IMG/VR virus record: IMGVR_UViG_3300041403_000489
Location: 1-21,815 of that record
Length of the DNA: 21,815 bases
Direction: 5' to 3' (one strand)
Source of the DNA: a virus
Part shown: one piece after another, positions 6,658 through 14,025 of the stretch
Position numbering within the stretch: position 1 is the first letter of the stretch
How the letters are laid out: every line of letters begins with the position of its first letter
Position numbers and translations under genes: made by a program
The notes under the pieces: generated by a model
Database searches by the model: none
What the model saw: only the letters and a program-made list of their open reading frames with translations
Told to the model about the DNA's origin: nothing

Positions 6658-7223
6658 ATATATTTGTATTAGATAATTGTCCAATCGTTTCTGCTATGTG
6701 GCAGTGCGACAAACACGTTCCAAAAATGATTGTGGAATCTGCGCAAATGCTATCAACTGCGCATCGCATGCTTGATGGCGCTATGGAAATGCGTCCGTCT
6801 AAATCTGGTAAGCGCATGGTTAAGTATTACAAGCTTAATGATAAGCGTGAAGATCTATTCTACAAAGCAGTACATCACGGTCATCCATGTACAGTATGGA
6901 CTATGGAGTCTGCAGAAAACTATGAATGGCATTGGCTACACTTCTGGGCTCTTTGTGAAGAATATACATATCGTTATGGTAAAATTCATAAGACAGATCG
7001 TGAGTTGAAAGAAGCATTGAAGAAAGCTCCATACAATATTCCGGATATTCCACAGACAGATTTTAAACTGGCTATGAAATCTAATCCGGAATGCATTGCT
7101 CTCGGCGATCCAGTCAAAGCTTATCAAGCATTTTACCAAACAAAGCAACATCGCTTTCCTATGATATGGACAAAGCGAGAAAAACCGGAGTGGTTTCAGC
7201 ATGCCGACTTACACGCTGCGTAG
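6654..7223 (+). CDS. Conserved phage protein, MNIFVLD/CDKH family
   Basis: A 189-residue protein of a type I recall from many T4-like and other large phages, always without a function. Typical elements: MNIFVLDNCPIVSAMWQCDKH (Cys18 and His21 near the N-terminus), ESAQMLSTAHR, HHGHPCTVW (residues 74-82), the Trp-rich stretch YEWHWLHFWALCEEYTYRYG, and a C-terminal KREKPEWF. The conserved His and Cys residues suggest a metal-binding or catalytic centre, but no named fold is evident. It is preceded by the unusual promoter/inverted-repeat/leader arrangement, so its dose may be controlled in time. The C-terminus overlaps the next gene by 23 bases. Confidence 0.8.
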   Translation: MNIFVLDNCPIVSAMWQCDKHVPKMIVESAQMLSTAHRMLDGAMEMRPSKSGKRMVKYYKLNDKREDLFYKAVHHGHPCTVWTMESAENYEWHWLHFWALCEEYTYRYGKIHKTDRELKEALKKAPYNIPDIPQTDFKLAMKSNPECIALGDPVKAYQAFYQTKQHRFPMIWTKREKPEWFQHADLHAA

Positions 7224-7431
7224 AGTTTCAACTGGAGAAGAATGGGACATCAATTGTTCCTTTCATGATCTAGCTCCTATCTTAGAAGATGATGATGTAA
7301 TTAAAGTTCTATCAACACCGAAGATTGTAACTGGTGTCGGTAGCTTACAGAGTAAAGTTCCAGACGGATTCAAAGACAAACTTAACCAGATTAAAAAGGG
7401 ATCTGGTAAAAATAATACGATTAAAACATGA
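7201..7431 (+). CDS. Conserved small phage protein
   Basis: A 76-residue protein beginning MPTYTLRRVSTGEEW and ending in a Gly/Lys-rich GSGKNNTIKT. The N-terminal strand pattern is like that of FmdB-type regulators, but the zinc-binding cysteines of that family are absent (only one Cys), so the resemblance may only reflect a common beta-hairpin. The middle (VPDGFKDKLNQIKKGSGKNN) matches, from memory, a hypothetical protein common in T4-like cyanophages. CGGAG lies about 10 bases upstream within the preceding gene. The stop overlaps the next ATG as ATGA. Confidence 0.75.
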   Translation: MPTYTLRRVSTGEEWDINCSFHDLAPILEDDDVIKVLSTPKIVTGVGSLQSKVPDGFKDKLNQIKKGSGKNNTIKT

Positions 7432-7613
7432 GTGCACTTTGGTGGAGAATTAGATATATGTTTTCTGTGTCTTGGATATTAAGAGACACATGGATCCTTT
7501 ATAGATTTAAATTTTATCTCGGCTTAGGATGGCATACATCTAGGCTAGTCAAAAAAAATAACTCGCCATATCAAAAAGCATTGAATGAAATTACTAAATG
7601 GTATACTGAATGA
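7428..7613 (+). CDS. Small aromatic-rich protein, possibly membrane-associated
   Basis: A 61-residue ORF joined by ATGA overlaps to both neighbours, which is the main reason to accept it. The product has many Trp, Tyr and Arg residues (ALWWRIRYMFSVSWILRD, YRFKFYLGLGWH) and could lie flat on or pass once through a membrane, although arginines interrupt the hydrophobic part. No ribosome site is clear, so translation would depend on coupling. No family is recognised. Confidence 0.6.
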   Translation: MSALWWRIRYMFSVSWILRDTWILYRFKFYLGLGWHTSRLVKKNNSPYQKALNEITKWYTE

Positions 7614-8287
7614 AAACTGCTGCAGTTAGACAAGATGAACTATACGAGTACGAGCCATTAACAGAAAATCAAAAGAAAGCTTTTGACGCTTGGGATGATG
7701 GTGATAATCTAGCATTGGTTGGATCTGCCGGCACCGGTAAGACTTTCCTTGCTATGTATCTTGCGCTTGAAACTATTTCTGATAAGCAAATGCCAGAAGA
7801 AAAAATTGTACTCTTTCGATCAGTAGTGCCAACAAGAGATATGGGATACTTACCGGGCACCGTAGAAGAAAAGAAAGAAGTATTCGAAACACCGTACAAG
7901 AATATTATTGCAGAAATTATCGGTGGCGATCAGCCCTATAAGAGGTTACTGCATACTCATCAATTTGAATTTATGACTACATCTTTTATTCGTGGTCTGA
8001 CTATCGATAATGCTGTCGTGATTGTAGATGAAATGCAGAATCTAAACTTCCATGAACTTGATTCTGTAATGACTCGTATAGGTAATAATTGTAGAGTAAT
8101 TTTTTGCGGAGACTATCATCAATCAGATTTTAGGGAAGGATCTGAAAGAGATGGTGTAATGAAGTTTATGAGAGTTGTTGAGCAACTCAAAAATTTTAAT
8201 GTAATTCAATTTGGATGGGATGATATCGTTAGATCAGACTTCTTAAGAGATTACATTATGACAAAAGAAATGTTAGGTATTAGGTAA
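7610..8287 (+). CDS. phoH: PhoH-like ATPase
   Basis: A 225-residue PhoH-family P-loop protein. Walker A is GSAGTGKT (residues 38-45) and Walker B is VVIVDEMQN (136-144). RSVVPTRDMGYLPGTVEEK is the family signature after the first strand, and FCGDYHQSDF is the sensor-like motif. It is shorter than bacterial PhoH and lacks extra RNA-binding domains, as usual in marine phages, where the gene is very common. The name comes from the E. coli phosphate regulon; the phage role is uncertain and may be RNA or DNA processing driven by ATP. It starts at an ATGA overlap and ends at a TAATG overlap with the exonuclease gene. Confidence 0.93.
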   Translation: MKTAAVRQDELYEYEPLTENQKKAFDAWDDGDNLALVGSAGTGKTFLAMYLALETISDKQMPEEKIVLFRSVVPTRDMGYLPGTVEEKKEVFETPYKNIIAEIIGGDQPYKRLLHTHQFEFMTTSFIRGLTIDNAVVIVDEMQNLNFHELDSVMTRIGNNCRVIFCGDYHQSDFREGSERDGVMKFMRVVEQLKNFNVIQFGWDDIVRSDFLRDYIMTKEMLGIR

Positions 8288-8958
8288 TGGAGTTTATTCA
8301 TGAAACAATTGATCTCGGATATGATGATTTGGTTGCTGACACACGGCCAACAGGTAGGACTTACGTTGCTCCTGATGGTAGTCGGTTTCCTAGCATTACA
8401 ACAGTATTAAGCATTATTAATGAAGATGCGATCGCTGCATGGAGGAAGCGAGTAGGGGAGGAAGAAGCAAACCGTGTTGGCTCTAGAGCCGCTAACCGTG
8501 GAACGCAGGTCCACTCTATCATTGAAAGGTATCTAAAAAATGAAGACACTACAGAATATCTCCCACACATTCGACAAAGCCTTGAAAACCTACGTCCTAT
8601 TCTGGACGAGCGGATTGGAAAAATCTTTGGTCTTGAGACTCCTCTTTACAGTCATCACCTTGGTGTTGCTGGTCGATGCGATTGCGTTGCTGAGTTTGAT
8701 GGTGTACCGTCTATTGTAGATTTTAAGACATCTAGACGACCTAAGACACACGATAAGATTCCAAATTATTTTGCTCAAATGTCAGGGTATGCCGTTATGT
8801 GGGAAGAACGTACCGGCATGCCCATTACTAATACTGTCATTATTATGGATGTAGATGATCATGAACCTCTAGTCTTTAAAGAACATAGAGACAACTACAT
8901 TCAACTTCTTATCGACACGAAAAAAGAATACGACAGACGTAAACTTTTTTTCAATTAA
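8287..8958 (+). CDS. PD-(D/E)XK exonuclease (MGME1/RecB-like)
   Basis: A 223-residue nuclease of the Cas4/RecB-type PD-(D/E)XK group, resembling mitochondrial genome maintenance exonuclease 1. N-terminal FPSITTVLSI and RGTQVHSIIERYL (His76) are the usual helical entry motifs. The core has GLETPLYS (Glu117), GVAGRCDCVAEFDG (Asp132) and IVDFKTS (Asp145, Lys147), followed by YFAQMSGYAVMW, the RecB-type glutamine motif. All catalytic positions are present. It probably digests single- or double-stranded DNA ends in replication or recombination, or in host DNA breakdown. The four-cysteine iron-sulfur cluster of Cas4 is absent. It is the last gene of the 5028-8958 block. Confidence 0.88.
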   Translation: MEFIHETIDLGYDDLVADTRPTGRTYVAPDGSRFPSITTVLSIINEDAIAAWRKRVGEEEANRVGSRAANRGTQVHSIIERYLKNEDTTEYLPHIRQSLENLRPILDERIGKIFGLETPLYSHHLGVAGRCDCVAEFDGVPSIVDFKTSRRPKTHDKIPNYFAQMSGYAVMWEERTGMPITNTVIIMDVDDHEPLVFKEHRDNYIQLLIDTKKEYDRRKLFFN

Positions 8959-8971
8959 GTGCATTTTTTAG

Positions 8972-9000
8972 TGTACATTTGCTCCAGAATAGTGTATAAT
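8972..9000 (+). promoter_or_regulatory. Sigma70-type promoter with upstream T-tract
   Basis: TGTACA (8972-8977), 17 bases, TATAAT (8995-9000), with extended -10 GTGTATAAT. GCATTTTTTAG lies directly before the -35, an element shared with the promoters at 17143, 18812 and 20836. The leader has AGAGGAG before the ATG at 9031. Confidence 0.82.
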
Positions 9001-9030
9001 ATATCTATACAATGAAAGAGGAGCTAAATT

Positions 9031-9357
9031 ATGAATACATTCGCAGTCTATCAAGTCAAGCTGGATCGCTTTATCAAAGATGGTAACTTCATCAGCGAAG
9101 ATAAAGCAAAGCTTCACTTCGACATTTCACGTGGTAAAGTAACTAACAACGATTTCGTTCGTCATTATCAACCAGTTTGCACAATTGAAGCTAAAGATCT
9201 TGACGAAGTTTTTGAGATTGGTAATATCGGTCCTGAAGATCGCATCAGTCGCTACAACGATAGCAGGATGCATTCGATCTCAGTAGGTGATGTTATCAGC
9301 AACGTGTTTACCGGTAAACGGTATGTAGTAAAACCATTTGGATTTGAGGAGCTTTAA
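9031..9357 (+). CDS. Unknown phage protein behind a strong promoter
   Basis: A 108-residue soluble protein, MNTFAVYQVKLDRFIKDG onward, with an acidic centre (CTIEAKDLDEVFEIGN) and a C-terminal RMHSISVGDVISNVFTG segment that resembles a small beta-barrel. I recall similar MHSISVGD sequences in phage genomes but no function. The ribosome site is strong (AGAGGAG, about 8 bases from the ATG). A short gene directly behind a consensus promoter suggests early, high expression and perhaps a host-takeover role, as for many T4 early genes. GAGGAG at its end serves the next gene. Confidence 0.75.
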   Translation: MNTFAVYQVKLDRFIKDGNFISEDKAKLHFDISRGKVTNNDFVRHYQPVCTIEAKDLDEVFEIGNIGPEDRISRYNDSRMHSISVGDVISNVFTGKRYVVKPFGFEEL

Positions 9358-9358
9358 T

Positions 9359-9871
9359 ATGACTGTATATCTAGACATGGATGGTGTAATCGCCGATTTC
9401 TTCGGTGCATTCGCTAAAGCAAACAATGTCACACATTGGAAATCAATCAAACAAAAAGAGAAAGCATTAGCTGATCTAGTTGGTACCGATTGGTTCTATC
9501 GACTTCCTACCTTCGGATTTGAGTCGACAAGAATTGTTGATTTTGTAAAAGTAATTAGTGATGGTGATTGGGGTATTTGCTCCTCTCCTCTTCGTGGAGA
9601 TCATAACAATTCAGCCTACTGGAAACGTCGTTGGCTTGAAGATAAAGGTTTCATGCCTGAAGTTGAAAATTGTATCTTCACTTCAAACAAACATAAGTAT
9701 GCAGTCAATCGTTTGACTGGAAAACCTAACATTCTTATCGATGACAAAATTGATAATATCAAACGTTGGGAACAGGCTGGAGGTATCGGTATTCGCTTCC
9801 AGTGTGATAAAGATGACATTAACGAATACCTGTTTGTAGAACTGGAGAAAGAATTTGAAATCACTTACTGA
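9359..9871 (+). CDS. HAD-family 5'(3')-deoxyribonucleotidase-like phosphatase
   Basis: A 170-residue HAD hydrolase. The nucleophile motif is YLDMDGVIADF (Asp6, with Asp8 as acid/base). Motif II is ICSSPLR (Ser75/Ser76), the basic motif III is near TSNKHKYAV (Lys111/Lys113), and motif IV is ILIDDKIDN (Asp128/Asp129). The order and spacing fit 5'-nucleotidases of the NT5C type, which dephosphorylate nucleoside monophosphates; the exact substrate cannot be read from sequence. Phages use such enzymes to adjust nucleotide pools, in line with nrdJ here. The ATG at 9359 follows GAGGAG with good spacing; an upstream in-frame ATG would lie inside the previous gene. Confidence 0.85.
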   Translation: MTVYLDMDGVIADFFGAFAKANNVTHWKSIKQKEKALADLVGTDWFYRLPTFGFESTRIVDFVKVISDGDWGICSSPLRGDHNNSAYWKRRWLEDKGFMPEVENCIFTSNKHKYAVNRLTGKPNILIDDKIDNIKRWEQAGGIGIRFQCDKDDINEYLFVELEKEFEITY

Positions 9872-10076
9872 ATTACTCACACTTCGTAATGAGTTTGAAG
9901 AGCTCACCGCAGGTTATAGTATGCCTGACGGAAGTGATATAAATACACTAGAGTGGTTTATTGAAAACGGACACCGTTCCAATTCACTTCGTAATGGATT
10001 TGATGATGCAAAGGAATTAGCAATCACAATCGTTACGGAGCATAAGGAATGGCTGAAGACGAAAAGAAATCGGTAA
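9855..10076 (+). CDS. Small unknown protein with TTG start
   Basis: A 73-residue ORF starting at TTG 9855, with GGAG (9844-9847) exactly 7 bases upstream, which is why the rare start is accepted. The next in-frame ATG (9921) has no ribosome site. The product is mostly helical and acidic at first (SLTELLTLRNEFEELTAGYS), with DINTLEWFIENGHRSNSLR and a basic end (KEWLKTKRNR). It overlaps the nucleotidase by 17 bases and the next gene by 28. No family recognised. Confidence 0.65.
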   Translation: MKSLTELLTLRNEFEELTAGYSMPDGSDINTLEWFIENGHRSNSLRNGFDDAKELAITIVTEHKEWLKTKRNR

Positions 10077-10390
10077 CCATCGATGCAGATGCAATCGAAG
10101 GTGCAGACACAAACGGTGATGGACACATCTCTAAAGAAGAGATGGAGATGCACCTTGAATTTAAACGGAAGGCATTAGAAGATCAGGATGCTCAGAGAGA
10201 TGCTATTCGCAAGATGGCATGGTTCTCTCTTATTGGCTTATTGGTATATCCAATCGGGATCGCAGTAACTTCAATCTTAGGATTAGACACTGCTGCAGAA
10301 CTTATCGCTGATATTGCACCTACATACTTTGCTTCTATTGCAGTATTAGTTTCAGCTTTCTTTGGAGCAGATGCACTGAAAAAGAAGTAA
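10049..10390 (+). CDS. EF-hand protein with two membrane helices
   Basis: A 113-residue protein. Residues 20-31 form a complete EF-hand loop (DTNGDGHISKEE) with calcium ligands at positions 1, 3, 5, 9 and 12. A charged helix follows (residues 32-55), then two hydrophobic spans near 57-77 and 90-108 ending in KKK. The EF-hand part would face the cytoplasm if the basic ends stay inside. I recall this arrangement in T4-like marine phages without a known function. Calcium-dependent action at the membrane is an inference. The ATG at 10049 has CGGAG about 10 bases upstream. It is the last gene before the glycan island. Confidence 0.75.
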   Translation: MAEDEKKSVTIDADAIEGADTNGDGHISKEEMEMHLEFKRKALEDQDAQRDAIRKMAWFSLIGLLVYPIGIAVTSILGLDTAAELIADIAPTYFASIAVLVSAFFGADALKKK

Positions 10391-10414
10391 TATATAATCT
10401 AAAGTGAGATTGTT

Positions 10415-11197
10415 ATGAAAAGATTGATTTATCAAGTTTACGTTGGACGACGATCTAAGTTATATGATCATTGTGTTGAGTCAGTAGCTCAATATTGTAA
10501 AGAACACAATATCGATCACGTCGTCCAGCGAACTCCTATCCTACGGATTAAGCCCGATGTTTTCTCTACGAATCGCAGTAAAGAGTCGTATGAGAAGCAC
10601 GGCGGCTTTCTTCCTATTTTTGAAAAAGAAAATGCATTTACATACTGGCCAAACTATGATCAAATTGCTATTGTAGATGCTGACATCTGGATTCGTCCAG
10701 GATCCCCAAACATCTTTAATGAGCTAACACCGGAGTATGACTTTGGTGGAGTGGTTGAGCGTGAGATGCCAATCACTGAACAGTATCGTCAAAAAATTCT
10801 TAACTATTCTCGTATGCAATATACTTCAATTCGCCTTGATTGGAAATGGGATAAGCAGACGGGTGGTGAATTCTTCAATATGGGTATGATGCTTATGAAT
10901 AAAAGCATGTCAAAATATTTGAATGGAGAAACGCCGAATCAGTTCATAAGAAGAGCTGAGTTCAAAAGTTTTGTCGATGGTATGGGTCCGTGGAAGTGGT
11001 CGACTGATCAGACTCTTCTTAACACTTGGATTAAACAAGAAAATATGAAAGTTAAACATCTTGACTGGAAATGGAATGGTTTGTTCAAAGGAATTAAAGA
11101 TGACAAAGTTAAAGAAGCATACTTTGTTCATTTCTTCTTAAAAGATAAACTTCCTGCGCGCGGCGAAAATGTAGAAGAATTGATGAAACAAGTATAA
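10415..11197 (+). CDS. DxD glycosyltransferase A
   Basis: A 260-residue cytoplasmic GT-A-type transferase. The nucleotide-sugar/metal motif is IAIVDADIWIR (Asp88-x-Asp90). EFFNMGMMLMN (152-162) and WSTDQTLLN (around Asp198) match the acceptor and catalytic segments of GT8/GT32-like enzymes. The N-terminus MKRLIYQVYVG resembles the starts of the genes at 11817 and 13210, pointing to duplication. There is no membrane anchor. The sugar and acceptor cannot be read from sequence. It opens the glycan island 24 bases after the preceding stop, with only a weak GTGAG ribosome site, and is joined by TAATG to the methyltransferase. Confidence 0.8.
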   Translation: MKRLIYQVYVGRRSKLYDHCVESVAQYCKEHNIDHVVQRTPILRIKPDVFSTNRSKESYEKHGGFLPIFEKENAFTYWPNYDQIAIVDADIWIRPGSPNIFNELTPEYDFGGVVEREMPITEQYRQKILNYSRMQYTSIRLDWKWDKQTGGEFFNMGMMLMNKSMSKYLNGETPNQFIRRAEFKSFVDGMGPWKWSTDQTLLNTWIKQENMKVKHLDWKWNGLFKGIKDDKVKEAYFVHFFLKDKLPARGENVEELMKQV

Positions 11198-11820
11198 TGG
11201 ATCAGTGGAAATACATAAAAGACTTTTCAAAGCGACATAGTATTCAAGTTGTGTATGACATTGGTGCATATAACGGAGACTTTACAAAGAAGCTTAATAG
11301 CCAACTTAACTCACAATTCTACATGTTTGAAGCAAGTCCTAAGAAAGGTAAGCCTCGTAGTTTAGGAAAGAATTGCCATTGGCATAGTGCTGTCTTATCT
11401 AATTCAGATGATGAAGAAATTACATGGTATGATAATGCAACGGGTAGCAGTTATTATGTTGAAAATCCAGAGTATGCTCGAGTCAAATATCATCAAATAA
11501 AATTAAAAACAAAAAGATTAACAACTCTTGTTCGTGAAAACAATATCCCTTTGCCAGATCTCATTAAGATTGATACTCAAGGATCTGAACTTGATATTTT
11601 AGAAGACTGCCAAAATATTCTAAATTATTGCAAACTTGTGCATTGTGAGATTCCAGCACAAGGTGTAGAGCCATATGTCGGTACACCGAGTTATGAAGAG
11701 TATATGAAGTTTTTTGCAGATAATGGATTCATATATAGTACTAAGATTAAAGATCATAAGAAAGATGGAAAGATCTTAGTCCAGCATGATTGTTTTTTTA
11801 TGAAAGAAAATGTAAAATGA
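11197..11820 (+). CDS. FkbM-family SAM-dependent methyltransferase
   Basis: A 207-residue class I methyltransferase. Motif I is VVYDIGAYNGDFT (18-30), FYMFEASP gives the acidic residue (Glu45) for the SAM ribose, and LPDLIKIDTQGSELDILE is the typical FkbM segment following the central strands. VHCEIPAQG resembles the late strand of the fold. FkbM enzymes methylate hydroxyl groups, often on sugars, consistent with its place between glycosyltransferases. It overlaps both neighbours (TAATG and ATGA) and so is co-translated with them. The target is unknown; a 2-O- or 3-O-methyl sugar on a phage glycan is an inference. Confidence 0.87.
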   Translation: MDQWKYIKDFSKRHSIQVVYDIGAYNGDFTKKLNSQLNSQFYMFEASPKKGKPRSLGKNCHWHSAVLSNSDDEEITWYDNATGSSYYVENPEYARVKYHQIKLKTKRLTTLVRENNIPLPDLIKIDTQGSELDILEDCQNILNYCKLVHCEIPAQGVEPYVGTPSYEEYMKFFADNGFIYSTKIKDHKKDGKILVQHDCFFMKENVK

Positions 11821-12485
11821 AAAATATTATTTTGCAACATTGGAATGGTCCACTCGGAGAACTCGAAAAACTTTCTTCTGAAAATATTAAAGCGTACGCA
11901 GAAAAATGCAAAGCAGATTATGAACTTGTAACAGGAGTGCCATTTAGAATAGGACTCAGTAGTCAAAGTCAAAAGCTTTGTATGTTAGATGAAAAGTATG
12001 ATGAGTATGACGTTGTTGTGATGATGGACACGGATATGTTTACTCGTCGAGGAATGGACAAAAATATCTTTACAGATGAAACAGGTATGGGTAGACATTA
12101 TAATATCCAAGAAACACTTGTACAGAAACTAGCACATCAGTTTCCATTTCTGGCCAATGCAAGCTATCCCTATTGGGGTGGATCGTGCTATCGCCTTGAA
12201 CGAGATATCAGAAAAGAATTTCGTAAACATTTACATATGAATGAAATGATACAATTTAACGGCAACTATAATGATGAAGGAATCATGCATAGATGTGCAG
12301 TGCTAGCAGATTTTAAGCCGAAACCGGGAATATATTTTGATCGCCAACAGTGGAATTATAGTTCATTCGAAGAAACAGTTGAAGAAGCATATATCGTACA
12401 TATTCGACCAAAGGTAAAGCAGGGTGGACCAAAGAGACCGAAGATTGAGAATTATAAAGATCTTACGAAGAGAGGAATACTATGA
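11817..12485 (+). CDS. DxD glycosyltransferase B
   Basis: A 222-residue GT-A-type transferase starting at the ATGA overlap at 11817; a TTG further upstream in the same frame is not needed. The metal site is VVVMMDTDMFTR (Asp71-x-Asp73). YPYWGGSCYRLER fits the segment where related enzymes carry the acceptor loop, and YNDEGIMHR gives an acidic residue in the position of the catalytic base. Its MKNIILQHWNG start is like those of the enzymes at 10415 and 13210. The C-terminus is basic (KQGGPKRPKIENYKDLTKRG). Donor and acceptor unknown. Confidence 0.77.
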   Translation: MKNIILQHWNGPLGELEKLSSENIKAYAEKCKADYELVTGVPFRIGLSSQSQKLCMLDEKYDEYDVVVMMDTDMFTRRGMDKNIFTDETGMGRHYNIQETLVQKLAHQFPFLANASYPYWGGSCYRLERDIRKEFRKHLHMNEMIQFNGNYNDEGIMHRCAVLADFKPKPGIYFDRQQWNYSSFEETVEEAYIVHIRPKVKQGGPKRPKIENYKDLTKRGIL

Positions 12486-13213
12486 CACAATGGGATGACA
12501 TGCTAAAGAAAATTGATGCAGAATTTTCAAGCCGAAAAGATTCTTTTCTTCGCCAGCCTACTATTGCTCGAACTATTCATCCTCATCAAAGAGGTGTGAT
12601 TGATAAGTATCATAATCATCTAAAGAAAGACATGCACTGTGTCGTTAATCTTCTTCCATTTGTAAAGGATCCACAATTTGGTGCACCGTTTACGAGTGAA
12701 GAGTACAGCTTAACAACTATTCAGCACTGTCACTATCTAAATATCATTAAAAAGAAATTTTCTATTGAACTTACTGATCTAGATCATATTTCAGAAATTG
12801 GTGGAGGCTATGGCAATTTCTATCGTATGGCGAAAATTCTAGGATTCAAAGGATCTTTTGAAATCGCAGACTTTCCTCTCATGCATAAGATTCAAAAACA
12901 TTATCTAGAAAATACAGTAAAGGAATATAATAGCGCAGACTTTGTTAATTTAGATCAGCTATCTCCAACTAATAAAAGTCTTTTAATTGGAATTCATAGC
13001 ATTAATGAAATGCCGATGAGTGATAGACAAAAGCTTGAGAAAAAATACAATTTATATGACTATATTGTTATTGCACACAATGACAAATTTGATGGAATAG
13101 ATAATATTAAGTACTTTGGAAATCTAAAAGAAACTTTAAGTGAAACATTCGATGTAGAATCCTTTCACTGTCCTGTAAAAAACAATGGACATTTCTTGGT
13201 GGCACAAAAATGA
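12482..13213 (+). CDS. Putative sugar O-methyltransferase
   Basis: A 243-residue protein with a clear SAM motif, ISEIGGGYGNFYRMAKIL (103-120), preceded by a long N-terminal region. The EIGGGYG form of motif I is characteristic of the putative sugar O-methyltransferases found in polysaccharide loci. GSFEIADFPLMHKIQKHYL fits the second strand and LIGIHSINEMP the fourth. The start is at an ATGA overlap with GAGAGGA nearby, and the stop overlaps the next gene as ATGA. Its place between two glycosyltransferases supports action on a sugar. The alternative is methylation of a lipid or protein. Confidence 0.75.
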   Translation: MTQWDDMLKKIDAEFSSRKDSFLRQPTIARTIHPHQRGVIDKYHNHLKKDMHCVVNLLPFVKDPQFGAPFTSEEYSLTTIQHCHYLNIIKKKFSIELTDLDHISEIGGGYGNFYRMAKILGFKGSFEIADFPLMHKIQKHYLENTVKEYNSADFVNLDQLSPTNKSLLIGIHSINEMPMSDRQKLEKKYNLYDYIVIAHNDKFDGIDNIKYFGNLKETLSETFDVESFHCPVKNNGHFLVAQK

Positions 13214-14025
13214 AAAAATTAATTTATCAATATTGGGATGGAAACATAAAGGAATCATGCCGAGCTGGTGTAGAGAATATGAAAGTCTATGCAGATAAAG
13301 TCGGTGCTGATTATGTGTTTGAAGAAAACCCACAATGGATTAAAAAATCCGGTATGGACTTTGGAAACTATTCTGCACACTATGGAGCATTCAAACCGGT
13401 CTTCAATAAGAGATATCGTGACTATGATTACTATCTGTTCTGTGACACTGATGTCTTTACGGTTGAACATATTGAAGAAGATATCTTCGAAGGATTTGAT
13501 CATCACATTGGAATCTGTGAAGAACCATTTCAGCCAAAGCAAAGGAAGATTACTCTTGGCCGAATCACAAGTGAACAGGACGAGAAGTGGGCACGAGTTG
13601 TAGAAAATGCTTATGGATTTAAAGTACCACGCACAGATGAAGGCTTAGTCAAGGTATTTAATTCCGGTGTAGTCCTCTATAGCAGAGATGGAATGCAATG
13701 GGCTCGTGATAAGTGGGTACCATTTAAGAAGTACGTAGAGTTAATTCGTAAGTCCGGACTTGATTCATTTTATACAGCCGATCAGCCTTATTTGCATGCT
13801 ATGATTTGGGCTACACGTATGGAAGTTCAAATCATGGATAATAAATGGAATAGCTATATTCATGGCACTCGCGATAAAGAGAATCCAAAGAAAAGAATTT
13901 TAGATTGGAGAACACCCGAATCGAACTTTGTACATTGCCAATTTCCAGGAGCTGATAATCTAGACGGTGAGCAACTTTGGAAGATCGTGAATCTTCCACG
14001 AGAAGAATGGGACTATGATATATGA
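13210..14025 (+). CDS. DxD glycosyltransferase C
   Basis: A 271-residue GT-A-type transferase, third member of the set with starts at 10415 and 11817. The metal motif is YYLFCDTDVFTV (Asp79-x-Asp81), followed by KVFNSGVVLYSRDGM and the TADQPYLHAMIW acidic-loop motif typical of GT8/GT34-like enzymes. Near the C-terminus WNSYIHG and FVHCQFPGADN line the donor pocket in related folds. It starts at an ATGA overlap and is followed by an ATGA overlap with the sulfotransferase gene. No signal or membrane segment. The sugar transferred is unknown. Confidence 0.8.
   Translation: MKKLIYQYWDGNIKESCRAGVENMKVYADKVGADYVFEENPQWIKKSGMDFGNYSAHYGAFKPVFNKRYRDYDYYLFCDTDVFTVEHIEEDIFEGFDHHIGICEEPFQPKQRKITLGRITSEQDEKWARVVENAYGFKVPRTDEGLVKVFNSGVVLYSRDGMQWARDKWVPFKKYVELIRKSGLDSFYTADQPYLHAMIWATRMEVQIMDNKWNSYIHGTRDKENPKKRILDWRTPESNFVHCQFPGADNLDGEQLWKIVNLPREEWDYDI

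Noticed and set aside
10393-10398. TATAAT just before the first glycosyltransferase gene
   Set aside because: No TTTACA, TGTACA or TTGACA hexamer lies 16-18 bases upstream, unlike every accepted promoter here.
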